A stretch of 46,076 bases of DNA from Chitinophagaceae bacterium (GCA_016721085.1 JADKJI010000039.1:1-46076), one strand, 5' to 3'; shown: positions 18,433-25,728, numbered from the stretch's first letter. Made by a program: numbers and translations. Notes: generated by a model from the letters alone, not told the origin.

Positions 18433-19280
18433 TTAATTATTCTCTTGATCTTATTCGCATTCTCCATCAATTCCCACAAATAGTCATAATTCTCCTTTTC
18501 GAGACAGGCCTTGAATTTGCGTAACTGGCTGATATGCTCGTTGAGTACGTCGAGCACGTTTTCACGATTTTGCATGAAAATGGGGGCCCACATGGCGGGA
18601 TTACTCTTTGCCAACCTCACTGTGCTTTCAAAACCACCGCCAGCCAATTCAAAAATGGCATCTTCCTCTTTCTCTTTCTCTAAAACCGTGTTTGCGAGTG
18701 CGAAAGAGGTTATATGGGAAATGTGACTTACATAAGCTGCGTGCATATCATGTGCGGCTGCATCCATATACACGAGATCCATTCCCAGATCCTTGTAAAT
18801 ATTTTCGATGATTGATACAGCTTGTGGATCACTTTTCTCTTTTTCACAGATTACACAGACCCTTCCCACGAAAGCATTATGGAGGGCTGCTTCCGGACCA
18901 CTATACTCAGTACCCCACATAGGGTGAGTGGCAACAAAACGATCTCTTTTTGGATGATCAGCTAATGCTGAACAGAGGAAGTTTTTTGTAGAACCTGCAT
19001 CCGCCACAATCTGTTTATCAGTAATCAGATCCATTATCTCTTTCATCACAGGTAATGTTGCATCAACTGGAATGGCAACATAAATGAAATCACTTTTCAA
19101 AACAGCTTCCTTCAATGGAAGAACCTCATCAACAATTCCTAACTCCAGAGCCTTCTTACCACTCGCCTCTGTTCTGCTTACACCAATAATATGTTTAGCC
19201 AATTTCTTATCCTTCAACCCAAGGGCAAAAGAACCGCTGATTAATCCGACACCGACTATTGTAACTGTGTTGAAAGACAT
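18267..19280 (-). CDS. tyrA: Prephenate dehydrogenase with repeat-derived C-terminal tail
   Basis: Oxidatively decarboxylates prephenate to 4-hydroxyphenylpyruvate, committing to tyrosine. The start is the ATG at 19280 (MSFNTVTIVGVGLISGSFAL), giving the NAD-binding GxGxxG at the N-terminus; the ORF extends upstream to 19361 only through repeat DNA. Further family segments: VAIPVDATLPVM, VADAGSTKNFL, FVATHPMWGTEYSGPEAA and HMHAAYVSHISHI-like HDMHAAYVSHISHITSFAL. The enzyme normally ends near ENANKIKRIIKD; here 53 more residues rich in Ser, Gly, Glu and Arg follow, encoded by the GACTCC repeat. 337 residues in all. No chorismate mutase domain is attached; that activity is on the DAHP synthase. 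Confidence 0.92.
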   Translation of the reverse strand: MSFNTVTIVGVGLISGSFALGLKDKKLAKHIIGVSRTEASGKKALELGIVDEVLPLKEAVLKSDFIYVAIPVDATLPVMKEIMDLITDKQIVADAGSTKNFLCSALADHPKRDRFVATHPMWGTEYSGPEAALHNAFVGRVCVICEKEKSDPQAVSIIENIYKDLGMDLVYMDAAAHDMHAAYVSHISHITSFALANTVLEKEKEEDAIFELAGGGFESTVRLAKSNPAMWAPIFMQNRENVLDVLNEHISQLRKFKACLEKENYDYLWELMENANKIKRIIKDSRESESPESGVGKSGVGVGESESGVGSPEELSRSRESGSREPGVGSRGRSRVD

Positions 19281-19299
19281 GTTGCTATTTTTAGAGTAA

Positions 19300-19636
19300 G
19301 AAAGTAGAAAAGTAGGGAAGTTAGGAAGTAAGGAAGTAGGGGAGTATAAACAGCCCACCACAACACATTACTACATTACATCACACAACAATTCTTCAAC
19401 TTTTCGATTTGTATTTAAATATTTTATTAATAAAAAACGGTAACTTACGTAACCAAAAAATTTCCCTATCCCTACTTCCCTACTTCCCTACTTCCCTACT
19501 TCCCTACTTCCCTACTTCCCTACTTCCCTACTTCCCTACTTCCCTACTTCCCTACTTCCCTACTTCCCTACTTCCCTACTTCCCTACTTCCCTACTTCCC
19601 TACTTCCCATTTTCAAATTTTCAAATTCTCAAATCT
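19300..19636. repeat. ACTTCCCT octamer tandem array and its inverted partner
   Basis: This 356-base gap holds no gene. From 19471 to 19609 there are about 17 near-perfect head-to-tail copies of the 8-nt unit ACTTCCCT. From about 19305 to 19345 there are degenerate complementary copies (AGTAGGGA, AGTTAGGA, AGTAAGGA), so the two arms could pair around an AT-rich core. From 19610 a TTTTCAAATT word run continues into the aminotransferase stop region. The array lies in the predicted 5' leader of tyrA. Confidence 0.9.
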
Positions 19637-20806
19637 TCAAATTTTCAAATTCCCCAAATTCCTCACCCTCCCAATACTCTCCCCAAACTTCTCCTCCGTA
19701 CTACACAAACTCACTCTCACATATTTATCACCAGCATTTCCGAATATACCACCAGGGGTAATGAATACATAGGCACCATTCAATACTTCATCACTCAATT
19801 CAAATCCATTTTTATAGTTAGATGGAATACTTGCCCATACAAACATTCCTACCTGCTCTTTTGAATATTCGCATCCCAATAGATCCAATAATTCGTAAGC
19901 CTTCTCTCTTCTTTTTCTATATACTGCATTTATGGAATCATACCAATCCTTACCAAGTCCCAATGCTTTTGCAGCAGCTAATTGTACAGGCAGAAACATA
20001 CCGCTATCCATATTACTTTTAAACCGTAATACTTCATCTATGCGTTCTTTTGCGGCGCAGAGCATCCCGATACGCCAGCCAGCCATATTCTGAGATTTGC
20101 TTAATGAATTCAATTCAAGAACCACATCTTTTGCTCCAGGAACACTTAAAAGACTTTCAGGAGATTCATTTAATATGAAACTATAGGGGTTATCGTGAAC
20201 GATAAGTATCTGATGTTTTTTAGCGAATGCCACCAGCTTTTCAAAAAATTGCCTGTCTGGCAATTTACCTGTTGGCATATGTGGATAGTTAGCGAACAAC
20301 AGTTTCACTTTTGAAAGATCCATTGCTTCCAGTTCATTGAAATCGGGTTGCCAGTTATTGACTTCCTTTAGTGAATAACTTACTGCTGTGCCTCCAGATA
20401 ACTTAACAGCTGCACTATATGTAGGATAACCCGGATTAGGTATCAAGGCTATATCTCCTGCATCAAGATAGGTCATACAGATATGCATGATACCTTCTTT
20501 ACTTCCAATAAGCGGCAATATTTCTGTCTCCGGATCCAAATCAACTTTGTACCATGTCTTATACCAATCAGCAACAGCTTTACGAAGTATTGGAGATCCT
20601 TTATACGATTGATAAGCGTGTACATTTGGCTTAGCACTTTCTTCCTGCAATACTTTTATTACATCGGGATGCGGGGGTAAGTCAGGACTACCAATTCCCA
20701 AATTAATCACAGCATGACCTTGCTTATTGAGTTGATCAATTTCACGAAGCTTTTGTGAAAAATAATACTCTCCTATTCCTTCCAATCTTTTAGCTGTTGC
20801 TATCAT
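19637..20806 (-). CDS. Class I/II aminotransferase of aromatic amino-acid synthesis
   Basis: PLP-dependent fold-type I aminotransferase, 389 residues. The substrate-binding start INLGIGSPDLPPHPDV, YPTYSAA, the pyrimidine-side NYPHMPTG asparagine, VHDNPYSF (PLP-interacting Asp and Tyr) and the Schiff-base lysine in SLSKSQNMAGWRIG are visible. Sequence style resembles LL-diaminopimelate/aspartate aminotransferases, but the position between pheA and tyrA argues that it transaminates phenylpyruvate and 4-hydroxyphenylpyruvate, or prephenate. It begins 33 nt after the pheA stop. The last residues (LGNLKI) are at the edge of the repeat-filled gap, so the extreme C-terminus may be altered. Confidence 0.9.
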   Translation of the reverse strand: MIATAKRLEGIGEYYFSQKLREIDQLNKQGHAVINLGIGSPDLPPHPDVIKVLQEESAKPNVHAYQSYKGSPILRKAVADWYKTWYKVDLDPETEILPLIGSKEGIMHICMTYLDAGDIALIPNPGYPTYSAAVKLSGGTAVSYSLKEVNNWQPDFNELEAMDLSKVKLLFANYPHMPTGKLPDRQFFEKLVAFAKKHQILIVHDNPYSFILNESPESLLSVPGAKDVVLELNSLSKSQNMAGWRIGMLCAAKERIDEVLRFKSNMDSGMFLPVQLAAAKALGLGKDWYDSINAVYRKRREKAYELLDLLGCEYSKEQVGMFVWASIPSNYKNGFELSDEVLNGAYVFITPGGIFGNAGDKYVRVSLCSTEEKFGESIGRVRNLGNLKI

Positions 20807-20839
20807 ATAATTTGTCTTGACTAATGAACGATATTGAAT

Positions 20840-21670
20840 TTATTTCTTCATGCCATTTTTGTAAACACCATATATCTTCAGTTCAGCAGTATCAGATTTT
20901 ATGGCATCAATCACAGATTCAAACTGTGCGGCTGTATCAAATTCCATATCGGCATGGAAACTGTATTTGAAATCGCTACCTGGAATTGGAAAACTCTGCA
21001 GCTTGCTAAGATTGATACCTCCATCAGCAATCTTTGTAAGTACTCTGGCAAGACTACCTCTTGAATGGTCTGTGTGAAAATTCACCGAAGCTTTATCTGC
21101 CCCATCTACAGGTTGAGCTGTTTCACTACGTTGCAGTATCAGGAACCTTGTATAGTTATTCTTCATGGTTTGGATGGCAGGTGCTATAACATCCAATTGA
21201 AAAAGTTCTGCAGCCAGTTTACTGGCGATAGCTGCTATATGTTTGCTTTTGTGCTGATGTATATGTCGTGCACTCAAGGCAGTATCTTCAGTTTCTACCA
21301 ATTTCCATTTATACTTATCGAGGAATTCATAGCATTGCTGGAGTGCCATGGTATGTGAATGCACTTCTTTAATGTCGTCGAGTTTCACACCTGGATTTAC
21401 TAAAAGGTTCTGCTTAATCTGCAGGTATACTTCACCGGTAATTGTTAAGTTGGACTTTTGCAGTAAGTTGTAGTTTGGTAGGATGCTACCGGCAATGGAG
21501 TTTTCTATTGCCATTACGCCCCCATCGCTTTCTTTCTTGCTGCTGGCAATCTTTATCACCTCCCTGAATGTGGCGCAGGGAATCACTTCTACATCTTTAC
21601 CATGAAACTGACGGGCTGCTTCCTGATGAAAACTACCTTCATATCCTTGTATCGAGACTCTTTTTGCCAT
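20840..21670 (-). CDS. pheA: Prephenate dehydratase
   Basis: Converts prephenate to phenylpyruvate, the phenylalanine branch. The catalytic domain begins VSIQGYEGSFHQEAA and includes the DGGVMAIENSIAGSILPNY block and the catalytic TRF in NNYTRFLIL. A C-terminal ACT domain (about residues 195-270; KASVNFHTDHSRGSLARVL, LSKLQSFPIPG, YSFHADMEF) is the expected allosteric phenylalanine sensor. The ORF can be opened to a TTG at 21688, but the ATG at 21670 (MAKRVSIQG) fits the family; 21679 is an alternative. 276 residues, no chorismate mutase domain. It is the first structural gene of the cluster, downstream of a leader peptide and attenuator-like terminator. Confidence 0.95.
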   Translation of the reverse strand: MAKRVSIQGYEGSFHQEAARQFHGKDVEVIPCATFREVIKIASSKKESDGGVMAIENSIAGSILPNYNLLQKSNLTITGEVYLQIKQNLLVNPGVKLDDIKEVHSHTMALQQCYEFLDKYKWKLVETEDTALSARHIHQHKSKHIAAIASKLAAELFQLDVIAPAIQTMKNNYTRFLILQRSETAQPVDGADKASVNFHTDHSRGSLARVLTKIADGGINLSKLQSFPIPGSDFKYSFHADMEFDTAAQFESVIDAIKSDTAELKIYGVYKNGMKK

Positions 21671-21694
21671 AACTACCATTTTGCCCAAGGGCGT

Positions 21695-21727
21695 AAAAAA
21701 GAAAAGTCCCGGCTTTTGGCCGGGACT
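21695..21727 (-). terminator. Attenuator-type terminator upstream of pheA
   Basis: On the minus strand a 9-bp GC-rich stem AGTCCCGGC / GCCGGGACT with loop CAAAA is followed by TTTCTTTTTT. It lies between the leader peptide stop (21749) and the pheA start (21670), so it would end transcription before pheA unless the stem is prevented from forming. Confidence 0.9.
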
Positions 21728-21837
21728 CTTTATGTTGTTTGTTTTTAGTTATCTGTTTACAGTCAACAAAAGCATGCCCGGCTTCTTGCTAAAGAAGAAA
21801 TAATAAAAATTAAAATAAAACAATGCGTATGCTTTCG
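21719..21837 (-). promoter_or_regulatory. Candidate Phe/Tyr transcription attenuator
   Basis: Alternative pairings in the leader RNA can be read by eye. Segment 1 (21829-21837, CGAAAGCAT, codons 4-7 of the leader ORF) pairs with the end of segment 2 (21767-21775, ATGCTTTTG) over 9 bp with one G-U. The start of segment 2 (21777-21782, GCCGGG) can instead pair with CCCGGC (21719-21724) in the left arm of the terminator. A ribosome stalled at the early aromatic codons would cover segment 1, free segment 2 and block the terminator. The antiterminator helix as read is only 6 GC pairs, so this part is inference. Confidence 0.65.
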
Positions 21838-21847
21838 CTGTTGACAT
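21749..21847 (-). CDS. Phe/Tyr-rich leader peptide
   Basis: A 32-codon ORF starting ATG at 21847 and ending TAA at 21749-21751, too short for normal gene finding. Codons 7-19 include Y, F, Y, F, F, Y, Y, F, F, F: six Phe and four Tyr out of 13, including the run FYFNFYYFFF. It is followed 21 nt later by a strong intrinsic terminator and then by pheA. This is the arrangement of ribosome-mediated attenuators such as pheL-pheA in enterobacteria: scarcity of charged tRNA-Phe or tRNA-Tyr would stall the ribosome and let transcription continue. Both amino acids are made by the genes downstream (pheA, aminotransferase, tyrA), which fits the mixed codon content. The peptide itself probably has no function. 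Confidence 0.85.
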   Translation of the reverse strand: MSTAKAYALFYFNFYYFFFSKKPGMLLLTVNR

Positions 21848-21851
21848 GTTT

Positions 21852-21881
21852 CAAAAATAACGACTTCCTTGATTACGACAA
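21852..21881 (-). promoter_or_regulatory. Promoter for the pheA leader
   Basis: On the minus strand TTG (21879-21881), a 19-nt spacer, then TATTTTTG (21852-21859), matching the Bacteroidota TTG/TAnnTTTG promoter. The -7 box ends 4 nt before the leader ATG, so the leader mRNA would be leaderless or nearly so. Confidence 0.5.
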
Positions 21882-21966
21882 AAATTTAATGTGTAAATCT
21901 TGGAAATAATAATTGAACGTTTGTTAGTGTGGGATAACCGGGAAGGTGCGAAGATTTATTATACAA

Positions 21967-22029
21967 TTCACCGCAGAGACGCGGAGACGCAGGGAAATGC
22001 TCACTGCGTCTCCGCGTCTCGGCGGTGAA
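21967..22029. repeat. CCGCAGAGACG palindromic element
   Basis: 26-bp arms beginning TTCACCGCAGAGACGCGGAG with one mismatch, around an 11-nt loop. Same family as at 11079. Lies in the gap between the pheA promoter and the UspA gene; no gene is seen in the gap. Confidence 0.85.
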
Positions 22030-22059
22030 AAAAAAGCTTCAAAGCTTGGTAACTCTATG

Positions 22060-22163
22060 TGTTGAAAAAATACAAAACACATAGGAACATAGGTACATAG
22101 TCTAATTCGGAATTTCCTATTAATTGCAAACCCTATGTTCCTATGTGCCTATGTGTTTGGCTG
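22060..22163. repeat. CACATAGG dispersed element, copy 1
   Basis: A roughly 104-bp element with outer flanks GTTGAAAAAATACAAAACAC and GTTTGGCTG, arms built from ACATAGGA/ACATAGGT words and their complement, and a central AATTCGGAATTTCC. The reverse complement matches 39080-39186 along its whole length, including the non-palindromic flanks, so it is a true repeated element and not just chance low complexity. Confidence 0.85.
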
Positions 22164-22228
22164 TTTAAATAGAATTAAATACTTTAACTGTTCTCCTTCT
22201 CTACTCCCCTACTTCCCAACTTCCTTAC

Positions 22229-23059
22229 TCACTCATGCACTGCAATAAAAGGCGCCACACTATTATACCCTAATATTCCAGTATGCGTATGTTTGAAGAT
22301 ACCGTTAAGGAATGCATTTGTTTTTGGAACAGTCAACAGTATATCGATCTTATTTGAGGTAACAAATGAATTGATAGCCTGGATAAAATTGGTTTGGGCT
22401 ATTATATGGAATTCGGGTGTTCTCAGCTCTAACCAATTTTCAAGTTTCACTTTCTCAGATTGCTGATGTTCGTTTAAGGTAGTGTTGTTATGGGTATTAA
22501 CATAAACGATATGCAGATTAGCCATTGGGAACAAATGTAGCAATGCCTCAATCTTACTCTTTGGTAAATGCGAAGAATCACCATCAAGGTCAGCAGCCAG
22601 TAATAAATTACTGCAACCGGTAAACTTCACTTCCGGAGGAATCACTAAAATCGGAATAGTAGCATGTTTAAGTAACCTAAGCGTATTACTCCCAATAAAA
22701 ATTTGTTCCAATCGAGACGCACCAGTAATACCCATTATTATCATGTCTACTTCTTCATCTGCCACCACTTTATTTAATGTATGTACCAGTGACCCTCCTG
22801 CTTCTGCTTTGCATTCAATGGTTACAGTGTCGTTTACTTCAAACTCACGACATACATTGTTAAGGGCCATCAGGCGGATTGCTTTACGATCTTCCTGATC
22901 GTCCTGCATAAGTGAGCCATCCGAACCTGACATATAGTTATCGAACATATTAAAAAGGATCAACCGAACGGGTCCAATCTCATTACATAAATTACCAGCA
23001 AAGTAGGCAGCGTTGCGGGATACCTCTGAGAAATCTACAGGAACCAATATGGTCTTCAT
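22229..23059 (-). CDS. Universal stress protein, tandem UspA domains
   Basis: A 276-residue cytosolic protein of two Usp folds. The first (residues 1-145) begins MKTILVPVDFSEVSRNAAYF and carries the ATP-binding G-x2-G-x9-G-S motif in GITGASRLEQIFIGSNT. The second (about 150-276, starting NLLLAADLDGD) lacks an obvious copy of this motif and is likely degenerate. Double-domain Usp proteins are frequent in Bacteroidota; the specific stress cannot be told from sequence. Monocistronic by appearance, with repeat DNA after its stop. Confidence 0.9.
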   Translation of the reverse strand: MKTILVPVDFSEVSRNAAYFAGNLCNEIGPVRLILFNMFDNYMSGSDGSLMQDDQEDRKAIRLMALNNVCREFEVNDTVTIECKAEAGGSLVHTLNKVVADEEVDMIIMGITGASRLEQIFIGSNTLRLLKHATIPILVIPPEVKFTGCSNLLLAADLDGDSSHLPKSKIEALLHLFPMANLHIVYVNTHNNTTLNEHQQSEKVKLENWLELRTPEFHIIAQTNFIQAINSFVTSNKIDILLTVPKTNAFLNGIFKHTHTGILGYNSVAPFIAVHE

Positions 23060-23154
23060 GTTAAAAGGTTTTTTCGAAGTTACAACTACCTTTAATGCAG
23101 GTCAACAGTCGCAAGTCAGGCAACGAAATGACTCTCATCAAGTTAATCCAATAT

Positions 23155-23177
23155 AAAAGAGCCCTTATTAGGAGCTC
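23155..23177 (-). terminator. Terminator of the 188-aa hypothetical gene
   Basis: On the minus strand GAGCTCC TAATAA GGGCTC followed by TTTTATA: a short hairpin with one bulge, 40 nt after the gene's stop. Confidence 0.5.
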
Positions 23178-23216
23178 CCGATTGATAATATATTGAAGAA
23201 AACGACATCAAACAGA

Positions 23217-23783
23217 CTAAACATCAAGTCTTTGCCTCAATAGATCATCGATTTTTTTAAACAGGTGAAAAGGTCGGTATGTACGCCAATTATCCAGTTC
23301 CATCAGCTCCAGATAGCGGTTTAACCGGGCTTTTTTAAAGTCGTATTGGGTGGCTTCAGGCATATTCAAAACAACTGCCCAGCCGTTTTCTTCAGAAAAC
23401 TCGTCGTACCATTCTTCATAATATTCCTTATCGCTGCTATGGAAATTAAGAACATTCTCTGCGATAAGGATAAACTTGTAAATACCACTTTGCTGAAACA
23501 CATCAATCACTTCCCTCTTTAATTCCATGATATCGTTTTCAATGGCATCGTTCCATTCTCCAATTAATTCAATGACCGCATATTTCTCTTCATAATCGGC
23601 CATTATAACTTTAAGGAATAAGGTACGGCTTCCAAACTCATCCCATTGTGGATGTATGTAATAATTGTAAACTGTATGAGAATATTCAAACTCAGAGTAC
23701 ACCTGTCCGAAGAAAGGAGAACGCTCATCCTGCTCACTTATATAAATGTGACGCCAATTATAAAAAGGTTCAATATCATGCAT
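23217..23783 (-). CDS. Conserved hypothetical protein, acidic and aromatic-rich
   Basis: I do not recognise a named family. The 188 residues have no signal peptide or membrane segment. There are many Tyr, Trp, Glu and Asp (EYYEEWYDEFSEENGW), a central beta-rich part (TLFLKVIMADYEEKYAVIEL) and a helical middle (DIMELKREVIDVFQQSGIYKF). The pattern of a strand-helix-strand core with ILIAENVLNFHSSDKEYY could fit a small alpha/beta fold. Lies alone between UspA and murQ with terminators on both sides. Codon use looks like the neighbours. Confidence 0.65.
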   Translation of the reverse strand: MHDIEPFYNWRHIYISEQDERSPFFGQVYSEFEYSHTVYNYYIHPQWDEFGSRTLFLKVIMADYEEKYAVIELIGEWNDAIENDIMELKREVIDVFQQSGIYKFILIAENVLNFHSSDKEYYEEWYDEFSEENGWAVVLNMPEATQYDFKKARLNRYLELMELDNWRTYRPFHLFKKIDDLLRQRLDV

Positions 23784-23869
23784 GAAATTATAGCCATTGT
23801 TAAAATGACTGCCGGCAATTTACAGCGTCAAACAGCGCTATTCCAAATAAATTTTAGTGAAATAAATAA

Positions 23870-23890
23870 GCCCTTATTCAAAATAAGGGC
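23870..23890 (-). terminator. Terminator of murQ
   Basis: On the minus strand GCCCTTATT / AATAAGGGC with a 3-nt loop, followed by TTATTTATTTC, 25 nt after the murQ stop. Confidence 0.75.
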
Positions 23891-23915
23891 CATATCAGAA
23901 AAATCCTGATTCAAA

Positions 23916-24734
23916 TCACTTTATGGTTGCTTCCAGTGCTTTTTTTACACTTCCGAAATGCAATAACAGTTCCTGGGCCTTTTGATAATCACTGATACCT
24001 GATCGTTCCATCAGCATTTTTGTTCCTCTGTCAATCAACTTACTATTGGTTAATTGCATATTCACCATCTTATTATCTTCTACTCTTCCTATCTGTATCA
24101 TTACTGTTGTTGAAACCATATTAAGAACCAGTTTCTGAGCAGTACCGCTTTTCATTCTCGTGCTTCCTGTAACAAATTCAGGCCCCACTACAACTTCTAC
24201 CGGATAATCGGCTGCTGCTGCCAGCGGGCTTCCTTCATTACATGTTATGCAACCAGTTACTATATTTCTTTTACGGCATTCTTCCAATGCTCCAATAACA
24301 TAAGGGGTTGTTCCACTTGCTGCAATTCCTATTACAACATCTTTATCGTTTATACCATGCTTTTCAAGATCACCCCATCCACCTTCCCAGCTGTCTTCGG
24401 CATTTTCAATCGGGAATCGAATAGCATCTTCCCCACCTGCAATAACACCAATTACAAGCCCCTGAGGCAACCCATAAGTTGGGGGTATTTCACTGGCATC
24501 GAGTATCCCTAATCTTCCGCTGGTACCAGCTCCAATATAAAATAGTCTTCCGCCGGCCAACATTTGGTCAGACACAACAGCAACTAATTTCTCTATTTGT
24601 GGTAATGACTTTTCTACTGCCAGTGGCACTTCCTTATCCTCTTTATTTATATTGGAGAGGATATCTGCAATACTCATTTCTTCCAAGTGCCTGTATTTAC
24701 TGGGCTCTTCTGTAACTTTAATAAAATCCGCCAT
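23916..24734 (-). CDS. murQ: N-acetylmuramic acid 6-phosphate etherase
   Basis: Cleaves the lactyl ether of MurNAc-6-phosphate to give GlcNAc-6-phosphate and D-lactate, a step of peptidoglycan recycling. SIS-fold signatures: RLFYIGAGTSGRLGILDASE (residues about 63-82, with the catalytic Glu), GGEDAIRFPIENAED, IGIAASGTTPYVIGAL, GPEFVTGSTRMKSGTAQK and the C-terminal NSKLIDRGTKML. 272 residues is typical of the Bacteroidota form. 35 nt downstream of a BadF-type kinase gene in the same direction; together they could phosphorylate and process amino sugars released from the wall. Confidence 0.95.
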   Translation of the reverse strand: MADFIKVTEEPSKYRHLEEMSIADILSNINKEDKEVPLAVEKSLPQIEKLVAVVSDQMLAGGRLFYIGAGTSGRLGILDASEIPPTYGLPQGLVIGVIAGGEDAIRFPIENAEDSWEGGWGDLEKHGINDKDVVIGIAASGTTPYVIGALEECRKRNIVTGCITCNEGSPLAAAADYPVEVVVGPEFVTGSTRMKSGTAQKLVLNMVSTTVMIQIGRVEDNKMVNMQLTNSKLIDRGTKMLMERSGISDYQKAQELLLHFGSVKKALEATIK

Positions 24735-24769
24735 GCAAGTTTATCCGTTTTAAATTCGCTTTCAAATTT

Positions 24770-25609
24770 TCAGGAATGGTATTCAATAAGTCCTTCCATT
24801 GGATTCTTCAAAATCTGTCCTAATTCAAATTCGTAAGTTGCACAAAGATCCTTTATTACGTCTCTGAATCCATAAGCCACCCCACCAACAAAATTAATAG
24901 GATGCTTCCAGCTTTCGCCATATTTACAAAGGTGGGTGAAGAAAAAGTCATTCAGTCCATCTTCAATAATATTCTCGACCATATAATGCCCTCTGTTTTC
25001 CGAAAGGAATAATGCAAAACTGGCCAGGTATCTGTTTGGGAAAGGCTTTTTATATATATTTTCAAGAATCTCCACATTGCCAACCCCGAACCTCAAATCA
25101 AATTTGTACATCAGATCTTCATCGAATGTATTATAAAGATAGTATTGCAAAACTTTTTTCCCAAGATAGGCGCCGCTGCCTTCATCCCCTAAAACATACC
25201 CAAGACCTGGGCTATTCTTGATAATCTTCTTACCATCAAAATAGCAGCTATTGCTACCTGTTCCGAGGATACAGGCGATTCCTTTTTTGTCGAGACAAAC
25301 AGCTCTTGCAGCACCCATCAGATCGTGAGTAACTGCAATCTTTGTATTCGGAAATACTTTTTTAATAGCTTTTTTAATCAGATTAGCATTATCTGGATTG
25401 ATACAACCTGTTCCGTAATAGTAGATTTCGGTTATATCGAATTTAGCCAGGTGCTTGATGAGTTCCTTTTTAAGGATATCAACTACCTCATCGGTAGAAA
25501 GGAAATAGGGGCTGATCCCCTGGGTAAAAATCAGTTTAGGTTTCTTTGAAGCTCCTAAAACACACCACTCGCACTTTGTGGCACCACTGTCGGCTATTAA
25601 TATGGCCAT
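24770..25609 (-). CDS. BadF/BadG/BcrA/BcrD-type N-acetylhexosamine kinase
   Basis: ASKHA-fold sugar kinase of 279 residues, cytosolic. The phosphate 1 motif is ILIADSGATKCEWCVL at the N-terminus; IYYYGTGCINPDN, the acidic AVTHDLMGAARAVCLD (phosphate/sugar-binding Asp), IACILGTGSNSCYFDGK (phosphate 2) and LGDEGSGAYLGKK follow. In operon with murQ, so the probable substrates are N-acetylglucosamine or N-acetylmuramic acid (MurK-like). Exact specificity is not visible. Confidence 0.88.
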   Translation of the reverse strand: MAILIADSGATKCEWCVLGASKKPKLIFTQGISPYFLSTDEVVDILKKELIKHLAKFDITEIYYYGTGCINPDNANLIKKAIKKVFPNTKIAVTHDLMGAARAVCLDKKGIACILGTGSNSCYFDGKKIIKNSPGLGYVLGDEGSGAYLGKKVLQYYLYNTFDEDLMYKFDLRFGVGNVEILENIYKKPFPNRYLASFALFLSENRGHYMVENIIEDGLNDFFFTHLCKYGESWKHPINFVGGVAYGFRDVIKDLCATYEFELGQILKNPMEGLIEYHS

Positions 25610-25716
25610 ATTTGAAAATTTATTATTTCTCCCGTTGTACTTACTAAACGAAGGTAAAGCGGGGAATTGAAAATTAATTGTGAACTTCGCACCCTATTTT
25701 TGGTGTTGGATCCGTT

Positions 25717-25728
25717 TGACAATTGTCA
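25717..25728. promoter_or_regulatory. 12-bp palindrome between divergent genes
   Basis: TGACAATTGTCA is a perfect palindrome in the 275-nt gap between the divergent kinase and S41 protease genes. It could be an operator, but no regulator gene is nearby. Confidence 0.25.

Noticed and set aside
19300..19610. CRISPR-like array
   Set aside because: Units are 8 nt head-to-tail without spacers, and no cas genes are present.
19409..19864. Plus-strand frame encoding repeated LLPYFPTS
   Set aside because: It is the translation of the ACTTCCCT tandem array and then the antisense of the aminotransferase gene; no homologue-like features.
21671..21688. TTG start for pheA at 21688
   Set aside because: ATG codons at 21679 and 21670 fit the family start better and the extra residues are not typical.
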